Shown one piece after another: positions 43,932 to 53,697 of a stretch of DNA of 64,000 nucleotides; the first letter of the stretch is position 1, and each line of letters opens with the position of its first letter. The notes under the pieces were generated by a model that saw nothing but the letters and a program-made list of their open reading frames with translations, made no database searches and was not told where the DNA came from. Origin of the DNA: Olivibacter sp. SDN3 (GTDB taxonomy: Bacteria; Bacteroidota; Bacteroidia; Sphingobacteriales; Sphingobacteriaceae). The position numbers and the translations under genes were made by a program. The stretch lies in the NCBI RefSeq assembly GCF_014334135.1, contig NZ_CP060497.1, forward strand, positions 6,054,655 to 6,118,654. The letters are read 5' to 3'.

Positions 43932-45422
43932 TTATAAAAAGCTCCCCAGGGTACTGGGGAGCTTTTGTATTAATTGGCTGGCCGGTATTACCGCAAACCC
44001 TTCTTCTGCCAATAGGTCGCCCGCTCTTCCATGCAAATAACACCCCAAAATGGCTGCTTCACTCGATGTATAACCCTGCGCTAATAAGGAAACTAAAATA
44101 CCGGTAAGCGCATCTCCCATACCACCACTGGCCATACCGGGGTTACCGGTAAAATTCACATATACCTTACCATCTGGCGCTGCAATGAACGTGAACCTAT
44201 TTTTTAAAATGATCATCAAGTTCCGCTTTGATGCCTCCTCCTTGGCTTTACTCACCCGTTCAAACCAATTATCACTTGCTCCGAACAGACGATCAAACTC
44301 TCGCATATGCGGTGTTAATATAGTACCCATCGGTAAGTGATTCAATAATTCCTTTTCTATAGACAGGATATTTAAAGCATCCGCATCCAATACCAAAGCA
44401 GGGAGCGATTCGGTAAAAATCAATTCCTTCAGCAGTTTCCTCTCCTTTTCCCCTGTTCCAAGTCCAGGCCCGATAGCCAAGGCATTGTATTTTACAACGT
44501 CAATTTGCTTACCACGTTCCAATAACATTACTTCAGGCAAACGAGTATTCATTGCTAAAAAACCACTCTTTGGAACACATAAAGTACTTAACCCCGCCCC
44601 CGTAAATAAGCAAGCTTCCGCACTTAATAAAGCTGCACCCATAGTATTCTCACTGCCTGCAACAATTAAACCATGTCCAAACGTTCCTTTATGACTAAAT
44701 GGACTTCTTTCCTTCAATATCTCCCGGATATCTTGGTTGGTAACTTCGATAAAATCACTTGGCAGACGCTCAATAAATTTCTCGTTTAGACCAATATCTA
44801 CGACGTGAAACCTTTTCATTAGACGGGCAGACTCCGGAAAAACAAAACTAATTTTTGGACGTTGAAACGTGATTACATCCTCTGCAATTATCGAACTCCA
44901 CGTTGCCGCTATATTACCATCTGCAGCCATGCCCGTTGGGATATCAACGGCAATCGTTCTCTTCCCAGTTTGGTTGAGATAATTCGCTAAAGCCAGCCAG
45001 TTACCGGCAAGAGGTTTATTAAGCCCCGAACCAAGCATAGCGTCCACAATAACATCCTGATTAACATCAGGATAACTTTCTGCTTCAGCTATTTCCTTTA
45101 TAGGAATCGGTAAAGCCCGTAATCGCTGATAGTTTACTTCAAAATCTTCCGTTTTACGATCATTATACATAATAATCCAAACATACACATCAGCAGCGTA
45201 AACTTGATAAAGTAAACGCGCGATAGCCAAACCGTCTCCACCATTATTACCTGTTCCACAACACACTAAAACGGAAAGACCATCTAAAGGTAATAACGAA
45301 GCCAACTTTTCAACAAATGCCGCGGAAGCTCTTTCCATCAACTGAATGGAAGAAATAGGTTCATTTTCAATAGTATAAACATCTGCCGCACGCATTTGCT
45401 GTGCTCTTAGTAAATTACGCAT
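43932..45422 (-). CDS. nnr: Bifunctional NAD(P)H-hydrate epimerase/dehydratase
   Basis: Nnr repairs damaged NADH and NADPH hydrates. The N-terminal YjeF epimerase domain (about 1-210) has VLVCCGTGNNGGDGLAIARL and VDIPTGMAADG. The C-terminal dehydratase (about 220-496) has FGHGLIVAGSENTMGAALLS, AIGPGLGTG, LTPHMREFDRLF and GNPGMASGGMGDALTGIL. At 496 residues both halves are complete. Its last codons lie inside the bidirectional hairpin shared with lipA, so coding and terminator overlap. It follows metE with a terminator between. Confidence 0.94.
   Translation of the reverse strand: MRNLLRAQQMRAADVYTIENEPISSIQLMERASAAFVEKLASLLPLDGLSVLVCCGTGNNGGDGLAIARLLYQVYAADVYVWIIMYNDRKTEDFEVNYQRLRALPIPIKEIAEAESYPDVNQDVIVDAMLGSGLNKPLAGNWLALANYLNQTGKRTIAVDIPTGMAADGNIAATWSSIIAEDVITFQRPKISFVFPESARLMKRFHVVDIGLNEKFIERLPSDFIEVTNQDIREILKERSPFSHKGTFGHGLIVAGSENTMGAALLSAEACLFTGAGLSTLCVPKSGFLAMNTRLPEVMLLERGKQIDVVKYNALAIGPGLGTGEKERKLLKELIFTESLPALVLDADALNILSIEKELLNHLPMGTILTPHMREFDRLFGASDNWFERVSKAKEEASKRNLMIILKNRFTFIAAPDGKVYVNFTGNPGMASGGMGDALTGILVSLLAQGYTSSEAAILGCYLHGRAGDLLAEEGFAVIPASQLIQKLPSTLGSFL
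43937..43966. terminator. Bidirectional terminator between lipA and nnr
   Basis: AAAAGCTCCCCAG and CTGGGGAGCTTTT pair perfectly (13 bp) around the loop GGTA. T tracts exist on both strands. It is 41 nt past the lipA stop, and on the minus strand encodes the last residues of nnr. Confidence 0.88.
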
Positions 45423-45437
45423 AGCGAAAGTTAGCGA

Positions 45438-45471
45438 GAAAAAAAGCAGTATACAAATAGTATACTGCTTT
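45438..45471 (-). terminator. Terminator after metE
   Basis: AAAGCAGTATAC and GTATACTGCTTT pair perfectly around a 5-base loop, with a T run on the minus strand. It lies 23 nt past the metE stop and 16 nt before nnr. Confidence 0.85.
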
Positions 45472-45493
45472 AAGGTATAAAATGAATACCCTA

Positions 45494-47818
45494 TTAAACG
45501 GTCTCTTTCACGCTACGCAAGTCTTTAGCTGCACCAACCATAGCATCGAGTGCTGCTTTTGTTTCTGGCCATGCCCTGGTTTTAAGACCGCAATCTGGGT
45601 TTACCCATAACTGTTTATAATCTATCACTGCCTTAGCTTTTTCCAGTAAAAGGATCATTTCTTCTTTACTGGGAATACGTGGTGAATGAATATCATACAC
45701 TCCGGGACCAATATCATTCGGATAGTTGAAATTAGCAAAAGCATCTAGCAGCTCCATTTGCGATCGCGACGTTTCAATTGTAATCACATCTGCATCGAGT
45801 GCTGCAATGTCAGCAATGATATCATTAAATTCAGAATAGCACATATGTGTATGAATCTGCCTATCATCTGCAACACCCGCAGCAGATAGTCTAAATGCTT
45901 TAACTGCCCAATTCAAATAGTTACGCTGGTCAGCTTTACGTAAAGGTAAACCCTCGCGGATCGCCGGCTCGTCAATCTGAATAATCTTAATCCCGGCTTT
46001 TTCCAGAGCGAGCACCTCGTCTCTTATGGCTAATGCTATCTGAAACGTAGTTTCAGAACGAGGTTGATCATCTCTCACGAATGACCATTGCAGAATAGTT
46101 ACCGGCCCAGTAAGCATTCCTTTTACTGGTAGCGATGTAAGCGATTGTGCATAAGAAGTCCAATATACCGTCATATCCTGTGTCCTACTCACATCTCCAA
46201 ATAAAACAGGGGGTTTCACACAACGAGAGCCATAACTTTGAACCCAACCATTTTTTGTAAACACATAACCTTGCAGCTGCTCGCCAAAATATTCTACCAT
46301 ATCGTTACGCTCAAACTCCCCATGTACCAAAACATCCAGCCCAGCATCTTCTTGCCACTTAATCGCATCTTTGGTTTCCTCTTTTATTAGCTCGTCATAC
46401 TCTTCCCTGGTAATAACTCCCTTTTTTAATTTCGCTCGCCAGCTTCTCACTTCTTTTGTTTGGGGGAAAGAACCGATAGTTGTGGTGGGAAACAACGGTA
46501 GTTTCAGTGTTTCCAATTGTCTTGCTTTCCTTTCTGGAAAAGTGCTCTTTCTTTGTATATCCTCATCTGCAATTGTCGCAACTCGTTCTTTCACATCAAT
46601 ATGATGGATAAGGGTAGAAGTTCTTCTGCGTTCCTGAGAGGTTTGATTTTCAATGTAATGTTGATAGGCAGGCGAACTTTCTTGCCTATTTTCAGCTAAT
46701 ACGGAAAGATCTTTTACTTCTTCTAATTTTTGCTTAGCGAAAGCCAACCAATCTTTCACCTCCTTGGGTAAGGTCTTCTCGTTATCTTCGTTGTCCAAAT
46801 CGCAAGGAACATGAAGTAAAGAGCATGAAGGTGCAACCCACACCCGGTTCTCACCTAGTTTTTTTGTAGCTGTGTCAATCAGCTCTAAGGACTTATCATA
46901 ATTGTTTTTCCAAATATTCCTGCCATCAACCACCCCCAAAGAGAGTGTCAATTTTTCAGGAATTAAACGCAGTATCGTTTCCAGCTGTTGCCGATCTCTT
47001 ACGAGATCAATATGTAAGGCGTCAACCGGAAGGTTTAACGCTACTTCAGCATTATCTTTTAAACCCTCAAAATAAGTTGCTACTATCACTTTAATTCCAC
47101 CTGTGCTTTTCGCCAGTCGCTTGTAAACCTGCTTGTACAAGGCCAGGGTTTTATCATCCAAATCCAGCGATAAAAAAGGCTCATCTAATTGAATCCACTT
47201 GACACCATAATTTTTCAATGCCTCAATAATCCGCTCATATACAGGTAATAGACTATCAATTAAATCCAAGCGATTAAAACCTTGCTCTTTTTCTTTCCCT
47301 AGTAATAAATAACTGATAGGACCAACTAAGACTGGTTTTGTTTCAATACCCAACTGCTTAGCTTCGTAATATTCATTGATTATTTTCTCAGAAAACAAAC
47401 TGAAGTTTTGATTTTTGATAAACTCCGGCACCAGATAATGATAGTTCGTGTCAAACCATTTAGTCATTTCCATAGCCGTAACGTCTATACCGTCATGCTG
47501 AAAACCTCTGGCCATCGCAAAATAAAGTTCCAATTCGTGCTCAGCACTTTTGTTAGCGGCAAGGTTATAGTACCGTTGGGGTATTGCTCCTACCATTAGG
47601 GTCATATCCAACACTTGATCATAAAATGAGAAATCATTAGAAGGTATAAGGTCTATCCCCATTTCCTGCTGAATTTTCCAATTGGAAGTACGGATTTTAA
47701 GTCCAGCTTCCAGCAATTCCTTCCTCGAAATTTTACCACTCCAAAAGGCTTCGCAAGCCTTTTTCAATTCCCGTTGGGCACCAATACGCGGGTAACCCAG
47801 ATTGTTTGTAAGCAACAT
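45494..47818 (-). CDS. metE: Cobalamin-independent methionine synthase
   Basis: MetE transfers a methyl group from 5-methyltetrahydropteroyl-triglutamate to homocysteine. The duplicated barrel begins NNLGYPRIGAQRELKKACEA; the C-terminal half has PTTTIGSFPQTKEVR and the zinc ligands His and Cys in HTHMCYSEF, Glu in the region after, and Cys in VNPDCGLKTR. At 774 residues it is full length. A cobalamin riboswitch in its leader should shut it off when B12 allows the MetH route. This is the expected logic for metE in many bacteria. Confidence 0.97.
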   Translation of the reverse strand: MLLTNNLGYPRIGAQRELKKACEAFWSGKISRKELLEAGLKIRTSNWKIQQEMGIDLIPSNDFSFYDQVLDMTLMVGAIPQRYYNLAANKSAEHELELYFAMARGFQHDGIDVTAMEMTKWFDTNYHYLVPEFIKNQNFSLFSEKIINEYYEAKQLGIETKPVLVGPISYLLLGKEKEQGFNRLDLIDSLLPVYERIIEALKNYGVKWIQLDEPFLSLDLDDKTLALYKQVYKRLAKSTGGIKVIVATYFEGLKDNAEVALNLPVDALHIDLVRDRQQLETILRLIPEKLTLSLGVVDGRNIWKNNYDKSLELIDTATKKLGENRVWVAPSCSLLHVPCDLDNEDNEKTLPKEVKDWLAFAKQKLEEVKDLSVLAENRQESSPAYQHYIENQTSQERRRTSTLIHHIDVKERVATIADEDIQRKSTFPERKARQLETLKLPLFPTTTIGSFPQTKEVRSWRAKLKKGVITREEYDELIKEETKDAIKWQEDAGLDVLVHGEFERNDMVEYFGEQLQGYVFTKNGWVQSYGSRCVKPPVLFGDVSRTQDMTVYWTSYAQSLTSLPVKGMLTGPVTILQWSFVRDDQPRSETTFQIALAIRDEVLALEKAGIKIIQIDEPAIREGLPLRKADQRNYLNWAVKAFRLSAAGVADDRQIHTHMCYSEFNDIIADIAALDADVITIETSRSQMELLDAFANFNYPNDIGPGVYDIHSPRIPSKEEMILLLEKAKAVIDYKQLWVNPDCGLKTRAWPETKAALDAMVGAAKDLRSVKETV

Positions 47819-47995
47819 AAATTAATAGTTTAATTAAACAAATATTCTTGTTTCTATAAAACTTCCTCGGGCTTTCAACAAAGTATACAGCAAGGCATAG
47901 CATACCCTATTACCAAAACATCTCTTTTTTGGAAAGGTTTGCTCTATTTTGGGCCTTGACATTGCTTCTATTCGCGAAAGCCTGTCAAACTACTT

Positions 47996-48180
47996 AAAGG
48001 CAAGTCTCCTGGCTTGCATTCGTCCGTTTTACGTCTTCCCATTCCATTGGAACAGTGACTGTGGTATGTAAAACCTATCCCATTATTATTGGGAGAATGC
48101 TTACAGTTGCGCGACAGCCCGTGATTCTCACACGGTTCCTTATTAATTCTCCTTAAGAGAAACCACTAAGTGCTCAATCT
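47996..48180 (-). promoter_or_regulatory. Cobalamin riboswitch in the metE leader
   Basis: On the minus strand the leader contains the conserved blocks in order: a GTGTGAGAATCACGG segment, then GCTGTCGCGCAACTGTAAGC (cobalamin box core), and near the 3' end GCAAGCCAGGAGACTTGCC. This pattern is specific to the cobalamin riboswitch family. Its 3' edge is about 180 nt before the metE ATG. Whether it works on transcription or ribosome access is not clear; no U-tract hairpin is obvious just after it. Confidence 0.88.
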
Positions 48181-48206
48181 GAGTAATTGTTATTAACAAG
48201 TCGCCT

Positions 48207-48237
48207 CAAACCTAAGATAAATTCTGTAACTTTGCAA
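48207..48237 (-). promoter_or_regulatory. Promoter of metE and its riboswitch (TTG, 20 bp, TAGGTTTG)
   Basis: On the minus strand TTG at 48237-48235 and TAGGTTTG at 48214-48207 are 20 bp apart. The start near 48200 gives a leader of about 380 nt that contains the whole riboswitch. Confidence 0.65.
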
Positions 48238-48384
48238 TTCATTTGTAAAAAGTATACATCTAGATGTATATTCTTTACTATTTGGATAAGGCGGAACGAT
48301 TCCAATTCGAGCTGTCAAAAAAGGAGTAGCTTGGTGTAGAACACACCATTTAAGATTTATTATTAAATTAAACTTAAGTCAAAA

Positions 48385-48879
48385 ATGTCTATCGTTAGGG
48401 AAAGTGACTTACCTGGTATAGGTAAAAAATACCAAATTGTAACTGGAGCAGGTGACAATATGGTGGTGGTTATCCATGATGACGGGAACCGTGAATTATA
48501 CCGATTAGACGAGGAAGAAAACGAGTCAAAATGTGTGATGACACTCAATGACGAGGAATCTCGCCAAATCGCTGGTATAATCGGAGGGCTATCATATAAG
48601 CCAAAAGCTCTGGAAACTATGGAGCTTGCCGTTAATGATTTGGTGATTGAATGGTTAAAGGTAGAAGACAAGGCTTTAATCAATCAGCAAACTATTGGTC
48701 AGCTTGAAGTTAGGCAAAAAACCGGAGCGTCTATCATTGCGGCGATAAAGGATGAAGAGAGCATAATAAACCCAGGTCCCGATTACAAAATTACTCCTGG
48801 CACTACATTAGTTGTTGCGGGAAAGCGCAGCAATATCAAAGCTTTAAAGGAACTTCTTCGAGGTTATCAAACCGTTTAA
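48385..48879 (+). CDS. Regulatory subunit of a cation:proton antiporter (TrkA-C type)
   Basis: A 164-residue cytosolic protein. The N-terminal half begins MSIVRESDLPGIGKKYQIVT and reads as an AmhM/KhtT-like domain. The C-terminal half (VNDLVIEWLKVEDKALINQQ; GASIIAAIKDEESIINPGPD; GTTLVVAGKRSNIKALKELL) is a TrkA-C/RCK-C domain that binds nucleotide-type ligands. It is 34 nt ahead of the antiporter gene, the KhtT-KhtU or AmhM-AmhT arrangement. It probably gates potassium or ammonium efflux. Confidence 0.85.
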   Translation: MSIVRESDLPGIGKKYQIVTGAGDNMVVVIHDDGNRELYRLDEEENESKCVMTLNDEESRQIAGIIGGLSYKPKALETMELAVNDLVIEWLKVEDKALINQQTIGQLEVRQKTGASIIAAIKDEESIINPGPDYKITPGTTLVVAGKRSNIKALKELLRGYQTV

Positions 48880-48913
48880 CACTGATCCTATTTTTTTTTA
48901 ACCATGTGAGTAT

Positions 48914-50194
48914 ATGCATACAGAGACCCTTATATTAGAAATAGGAATTGCCGTTGGCCTTGTAGCTTTCGTTGGAGCCGTTGCCAATAAACTTCGTTTT
49001 TCTGTCATACCCTTTTTTATTTTAATAGGTATGGTTTTGGGGGATCATGCACCAAAGTTAGGAATTGTCGATTTACAATTCACCGAAAGTAAACCTTTCA
49101 TTGATTTCATGGGTAGGCTGGGAGTGCTGTTTTTGCTTTTCTATTTAGGTCTTGAATTTTCTGTTGGCCGACTCCTAAAGTCGGGAAAAGCAATCGTATC
49201 GGGAGGATCTATCTACGTTGCCTTAAATTTTACGTCTGGTCTTGTAGTAGGATGGTTGATGGACCTTCCATTTGCAGAAATGATGATTCTTTGTGGAATC
49301 ATGACCAGTTCTTCCACTGCGATAGTAGCAAAAGTGTTAACGGATTTAAAACGAACTGCAAACGCAGAAACAGAAGTTATCATGGGGATGATCATGTTTG
49401 ATGATTTATTTATTGCCATGCATATCTCTTTTTTATCAGGTTTAGTGCTAACTGGCGGCGGGTCATTTTGGACGGTAGCCAGTACTTCCTTGCTCGCATT
49501 AGGTTTTATCCTCATATTCTTGATCTTAGGCAGAAGATTAGTTCCTTATATCGACAGAATATTAAATGTCAAATCTTCTGAAATTTTTATTTTAATCATC
49601 TTCGCATTACTTTTCCTGGTAGCTGGATTTTCCGAAACCATTCACGTTGCCGAGGCGATCGGAGCACTCATGGCAGGGCTAGTTCTTGCGGATTCTCAAT
49701 ACATCAAACGAATAGAGCAAATGGTATACCCTTATAAGGATTACTTCGGCGCAATGTTCTTTTTTAGTTTCGGACTTTCTATCGATCCTTTCACCCTTAG
49801 CGGCGCCGTGGTATGGGCCACTATAGCTGCTGTCGTCACAATTATTGGAAATGTTGCTTCTGGTTATTTTGCCTCGCGGTTTGCTGGCTTAAAAACAAAG
49901 ACATCCTTTGACATAGGTTTTACGTTAGCCGCTAGAGGAGAGTTTTCTATTATCATGGCAAATATTGGAAAGGCAGGCGGTCTGAATCCTATCATTCAAT
50001 CTTTCGTAGTAGTCTACGTCTTGATACTGGCAATCGTGGCTCCTATCTTAACCAAAGAATCGAGAAACATATGGCACGGAATATTTGGCGGGGGATTATA
50101 CGCGAAAAACAAACAGCCGGTAAAAACGCTTGAAGCTTTGGAAGCTGAGGCCGAAGCGAACAAAGAACAGCTATCTTCAGATAAGGAAACTTAA
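48914..50194 (+). CDS. CPA2-family cation:proton antiporter
   Basis: A 426-residue membrane protein of about twelve to thirteen helices (Na_H_Exchanger fold). LFLLFYLGLEFSVGRLLKSG, CGIMTSSSTAIVAKVLTDLK and MIMFDDLFIAMHISFLSGLV carry the conserved transport-site Asp pattern, and GFTLAARGEFSIIMANIGKA is typical of KefB/KhtU-type transporters. A short acidic cytosolic tail (LEALEAEAEANKEQLSSDKE) ends the protein; it lacks the RCK domain of KefC, which is supplied by the preceding gene. Potassium or ammonium export is likely; the ion is not certain. Confidence 0.88.
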   Translation: MHTETLILEIGIAVGLVAFVGAVANKLRFSVIPFFILIGMVLGDHAPKLGIVDLQFTESKPFIDFMGRLGVLFLLFYLGLEFSVGRLLKSGKAIVSGGSIYVALNFTSGLVVGWLMDLPFAEMMILCGIMTSSSTAIVAKVLTDLKRTANAETEVIMGMIMFDDLFIAMHISFLSGLVLTGGGSFWTVASTSLLALGFILIFLILGRRLVPYIDRILNVKSSEIFILIIFALLFLVAGFSETIHVAEAIGALMAGLVLADSQYIKRIEQMVYPYKDYFGAMFFFSFGLSIDPFTLSGAVVWATIAAVVTIIGNVASGYFASRFAGLKTKTSFDIGFTLAARGEFSIIMANIGKAGGLNPIIQSFVVVYVLILAIVAPILTKESRNIWHGIFGGGLYAKNKQPVKTLEALEAEAEANKEQLSSDKET

Positions 50195-50264
50195 ATTAAA
50201 CTTATCACATTAACTATTAGTACAAGGCTAGTCTTACTTGCCTCCTGCATTTGACCACTGGCGT

Positions 50265-50585
50265 TTACATAAAACCCAGTTCCAAACGAGCTTCCTCACT
50301 CATCATACTTTTATCCCACTTAGGGTCAAAAGTAAGCTCCACTAAAGCATTTTTTACGCCGTCAATTCCTGCTACTTTTCTTTGTACCTCATCCAAAAGT
50401 TCTCCCGCTACCGGACAAGCAGGAGCTGTCAAGGTCATAATAATCTTTGCGGTACCGTCTTCCTTTGTGTTTACTTCATAAATCAAGCCTAACTCACAAA
50501 TATTCACAGGGATTTCTGGGTCAAATATCGTCTCCAACTGCTCCGTAATCTTATCGGCAACACCTAATTTATCAATTACAATCAT
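50265..50585 (-). CDS. MIP18/DUF59 Fe-S cluster assembly factor
   Basis: A 106-residue DUF59 protein. Key features are KITEQLETIFDPEIPVNICE, LGLIYEVNTKEDGTAKIIMT and LTAPACPVAGELLDEVQRKV with the conserved Cys. Proteins of this type (SufT, PaaD-like) help build or transfer Fe-S clusters. It lies 20 nt downstream of uvrA, so it may be co-transcribed, though no functional link is implied. The SUF genes are not in this window. Confidence 0.85.
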   Translation of the reverse strand: MIVIDKLGVADKITEQLETIFDPEIPVNICELGLIYEVNTKEDGTAKIIMTLTAPACPVAGELLDEVQRKVAGIDGVKNALVELTFDPKWDKSMMSEEARLELGFM

Positions 50586-50605
50586 AAGATTTCCTCCTTT
50601 AACTT

Positions 50606-53437
50606 TTAATTTAATTCGGCCTTCAAGAATCGGGCAGTCTCACTTTTCCGATTTTTCAACATCTCCTCAGGAGTTCCGCTAAATAACACATTTCCCCCTG
50701 CAGCCCCCCCTTCCGGACCTAAGTCAATAATCCAGTCGGCCACTTTTATAACATCTAAGTTATGTTCGATCACCAGCACTGTATTACCCCTATCTACTAA
50801 ACGGTTTAACACCCCCAATAAAACATTAACATCTTCAAAATGCAAGCCAGTTGTAGGCTCGTCAAGTATATAAAAAGTATTTCCCGTATCTTTTTTAGAT
50901 AATTCAGTAGCCAACTTAACTCTTTGCGCTTCACCTCCAGACAAAGTTACGGAAGATTGTCCTAAAGTAATATATCCCAGTCCAACATCTTGCAAAGTCT
51001 TTATCTTTCTGTATATTGACGGTATTGATTCAAAAAAAGGAACTGCTTCATCAATACTCATATTTAACACATCACTAATAGATTTACCACGATACCTTAC
51101 TTCCAGCGTTTCCCTATTATACCTCTTCCCATTGCATGCTTCGCAAGGCACCTGTACATCGGGTAGAAAATTCATTTCAATAACTTTCATTCCCGCTCCC
51201 TGACACACTTCACATCGTCCCCCTTTCACGTTAAACGAAAACCGTCCAGGTTTATACCCTCGAATTTTCGCTTCCGGAAGCTGAACAAACAAACTCCTTA
51301 TATCAGAAAAAACACCTGTATAGGTAGAAGGGTTTGATCTCGGTGTCCGCCCAATAGGTGTTTGATCGATTTCAATAACTTTGTCTATATGATTTAACCC
51401 ATCAATCGTTCTGTAGGGCATAGGTATTTTCTTTGCTCGGAAAAAATGATGGTTTAGAATAGGATACAAGGTCTCCGTGATAAGGGTAGATTTTCCACTT
51501 CCTGATACACCGGTAATCGCCAATAATTTTCCTAGTGGGAACTCCACTGTTACATTTTTTAAATTGTTGCCATTTGCATTTTCCAATCGAAGCTTGAGTC
51601 CATTACCAGACCGCCTAACTGCTGGCACACGGATCTCCCTTTTTCCATTCAAATAATCCGCTGTCAATGTTTCAGCGTTTTTTATTTGTGAAGGCGTACC
51701 TTGTGCCACAATTAAACCACCGTTTAATCCAGCGCTTGGCCCCATATCAATAACGTGATCCGCTTCAAGAATCATATCCTTATCATGCTCAACTACCAAT
51801 ACAGAGTTTCCAATATCACGTAGGTTTTTTAACGCTTCTATCAACCTTTCATTATCACGTTGATGAAGGCCTATACTTGGCTCATCCAAAATATATAACA
51901 CATTTACCAACTGCGAACCTATCTGAGTGGCTAGCCGTATCCGCTGAGCTTCTCCCCCCGAAAGCGTTTTTGCAGTACGGTTTAAAGTTAGATAGCTTAA
52001 CCCTACATTTAATAAAAAACGTAGTCTGCTTCTTAATTCTTTTAAAATTTCTTCGGCTATTATTTTTTGCCGCTCGTCTAATTTAGCGTCAACATGATCA
52101 AACCAAGAGGATAAAGAAGCAATATCCATTGAGGCTAAATCGAAAATGTTTTTTCCAGCGATTTTAAAATGAAGTGGCTCTCTTTTAAGTCGAGCACCAT
52201 TACATACCGGGCAAGTTTTCTTTGCACGGAAAAGGTCTAAATCGTCACTCTTCTTTTCCGCATGTTCCTCTAACAACTTAAATATACCATCAAAACTAAC
52301 CTTATACTCTTTAACATTCCATTTATTATAGGTAACAGGCACTGTAATTAAATCAGGTGCACCATTAAGCAATATATCCAATTGTTGCGCAGACAAACTT
52401 TCTACTGGAGAAGACAGCGAAAATTCGTACTTCTTAGCCAGGGCCTTTAACTGTTGAAAAGTCCAATTATCCTTATACTCTCCTAAAGGGGCGATCCCCC
52501 CCTTTAGTATACTTATTTTCGGGTCAGGTATTACTGATTGCTCGTCGATTTCAAAGGTATAACCTAAACCATCACATTTTTCACAGGCACCGTACGGAGA
52601 ATTGAAAGAAAATGTGTTTGGTTGGGGTTCATCATATGATATTCCACTTTCTGGATCCATCAAATAACGGCTAAAGAAATATTCTTTGTTACCTTGATCA
52701 CTTATTTTGATAATCCCTTTTGCTGCCTTCATTGCCTGTTGTAAGGACGTGTGCAAACGTTTCCTATCCTTTTCACTTACAAGAAGTCTGTCGACAACCA
52801 TCTCGATATCATGTATCTTATATCTATCGACCTGCATCTTCGGCGTCAAATCAACAATTTCACCATCGACCCTTACCTTAACATATCCCTGCTTTCTGAT
52901 TTGTTCAAACAATTCCCGATAATGTCCTTTACGTCCCTTAATCAATGGCGCTAAAATATTAATAGATTCACCATTGAATTGGTTTAATATCTGATCAACT
53001 ATTTGGTCTTCCGACATGCGTTCCATTCTCTTCCCCGTAACGTAAGAAAATGCCTGTCCTGCTCGCGCATATAATAGTCGCAAAAAATCATATACCTCCG
53101 TAATTGTACCGACAGTAGACCGTGGATTTTTACTAGTTGTTTTTTGTTCAATAGCTATGACAGGGCTTAGTCCGGCAATTTTATCAACGTCTGGCCGTTC
53201 CATTCCCCCCATAAATTGTCTGCTATAAGCACTAAAGGTCTCCATATATCTACGTTGACCCTCGGCGTAAATCGTATCGAATGCCAACGAAGATTTCCCA
53301 CTGCCACTTAATCCGGTAATAACAACTAATTCATTTCTTGGAATAACAACATCTATATTTTTAAGATTGTGCACCCTAGCGCCAAATACTTCCAGTTCAC
53401 TTTGATCACCTAAATCAACGGGTAATTTATCGTTCAT
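50606..53437 (-). CDS. uvrA: Excinuclease ABC subunit A
   Basis: UvrA recognises DNA damage and loads UvrB. Both ABC modules are complete: the first Walker A is ITGLSGSGKSSLAFDTIY and the second ITGVSGSGKSTLITETLY; signatures are LSGGEAQRIRLATQIGSQ and LSGGEAQRVKLATELSKK. Zinc modules CEKCDGLG, CPVCNGARLK, CEVCQGAGMK and CEACNGKRY are present. The ATG at 53437 gives 943 residues; an upstream TTG extension is not needed. A -7 box is 60 nt upstream. It precedes the DUF59 gene. Confidence 0.97.
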   Translation of the reverse strand: MNDKLPVDLGDQSELEVFGARVHNLKNIDVVIPRNELVVITGLSGSGKSSLAFDTIYAEGQRRYMETFSAYSRQFMGGMERPDVDKIAGLSPVIAIEQKTTSKNPRSTVGTITEVYDFLRLLYARAGQAFSYVTGKRMERMSEDQIVDQILNQFNGESINILAPLIKGRKGHYRELFEQIRKQGYVKVRVDGEIVDLTPKMQVDRYKIHDIEMVVDRLLVSEKDRKRLHTSLQQAMKAAKGIIKISDQGNKEYFFSRYLMDPESGISYDEPQPNTFSFNSPYGACEKCDGLGYTFEIDEQSVIPDPKISILKGGIAPLGEYKDNWTFQQLKALAKKYEFSLSSPVESLSAQQLDILLNGAPDLITVPVTYNKWNVKEYKVSFDGIFKLLEEHAEKKSDDLDLFRAKKTCPVCNGARLKREPLHFKIAGKNIFDLASMDIASLSSWFDHVDAKLDERQKIIAEEILKELRSRLRFLLNVGLSYLTLNRTAKTLSGGEAQRIRLATQIGSQLVNVLYILDEPSIGLHQRDNERLIEALKNLRDIGNSVLVVEHDKDMILEADHVIDMGPSAGLNGGLIVAQGTPSQIKNAETLTADYLNGKREIRVPAVRRSGNGLKLRLENANGNNLKNVTVEFPLGKLLAITGVSGSGKSTLITETLYPILNHHFFRAKKIPMPYRTIDGLNHIDKVIEIDQTPIGRTPRSNPSTYTGVFSDIRSLFVQLPEAKIRGYKPGRFSFNVKGGRCEVCQGAGMKVIEMNFLPDVQVPCEACNGKRYNRETLEVRYRGKSISDVLNMSIDEAVPFFESIPSIYRKIKTLQDVGLGYITLGQSSVTLSGGEAQRVKLATELSKKDTGNTFYILDEPTTGLHFEDVNVLLGVLNRLVDRGNTVLVIEHNLDVIKVADWIIDLGPEGGAAGGNVLFSGTPEEMLKNRKSETARFLKAELN

Positions 53438-53503
53438 GTATATATACAAAAAATAGCTTTATGCCCTAACTCAACTCTAACAAATGGAGTTGCTAGACAA
53501 ATA

Positions 53504-53511
53504 CAAACTTA
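53504..53511 (-). promoter_or_regulatory. Promoter -7 element (TAAGTTTG) of uvrA
   Basis: The minus strand reads TAAGTTTG about 65 nt before the uvrA ATG. A -33 TTG at the usual spacing is absent. No LexA-type box is recognised nearby. Confidence 0.4.
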
Positions 53512-53697
53512 GACAAAATTGTCCGTAATTGGAACTCATAACAACTTTTGAAAATGGTCTAAAAACCCGTATAATAAACAGCTAACCCCATCTCTACATT
53601 AAAAACCCCAATCTGCATTAATAAATTTACGTTAGGCTTACTTATATGGTAATCACTCAATTTTATTAAAAATCAAATCTTCAGCATAACGTCAGAA

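Larger units (their letters stand above)
47819..48384. other. Intergenic region between metE and the antiporter regulator
   Basis: About 570 bases without protein genes. It contains the metE leader with the cobalamin riboswitch and its promoter. Toward the antiporter there is TAACTTTG at 48227-48234 on the plus strand, a -7-like match without a -33 partner, and a short palindromic stretch ATACATCTAGATGTAT near 48256-48271. Nothing else is recognised. Confidence 0.6.

Noticed and set aside
48227..48234. TAACTTTG on the plus strand as a promoter of the antiporter genes
   Set aside because: There is no -33 TTG at 19-21 bp and it lies inside the metE promoter, so it is mentioned only as a possibility.
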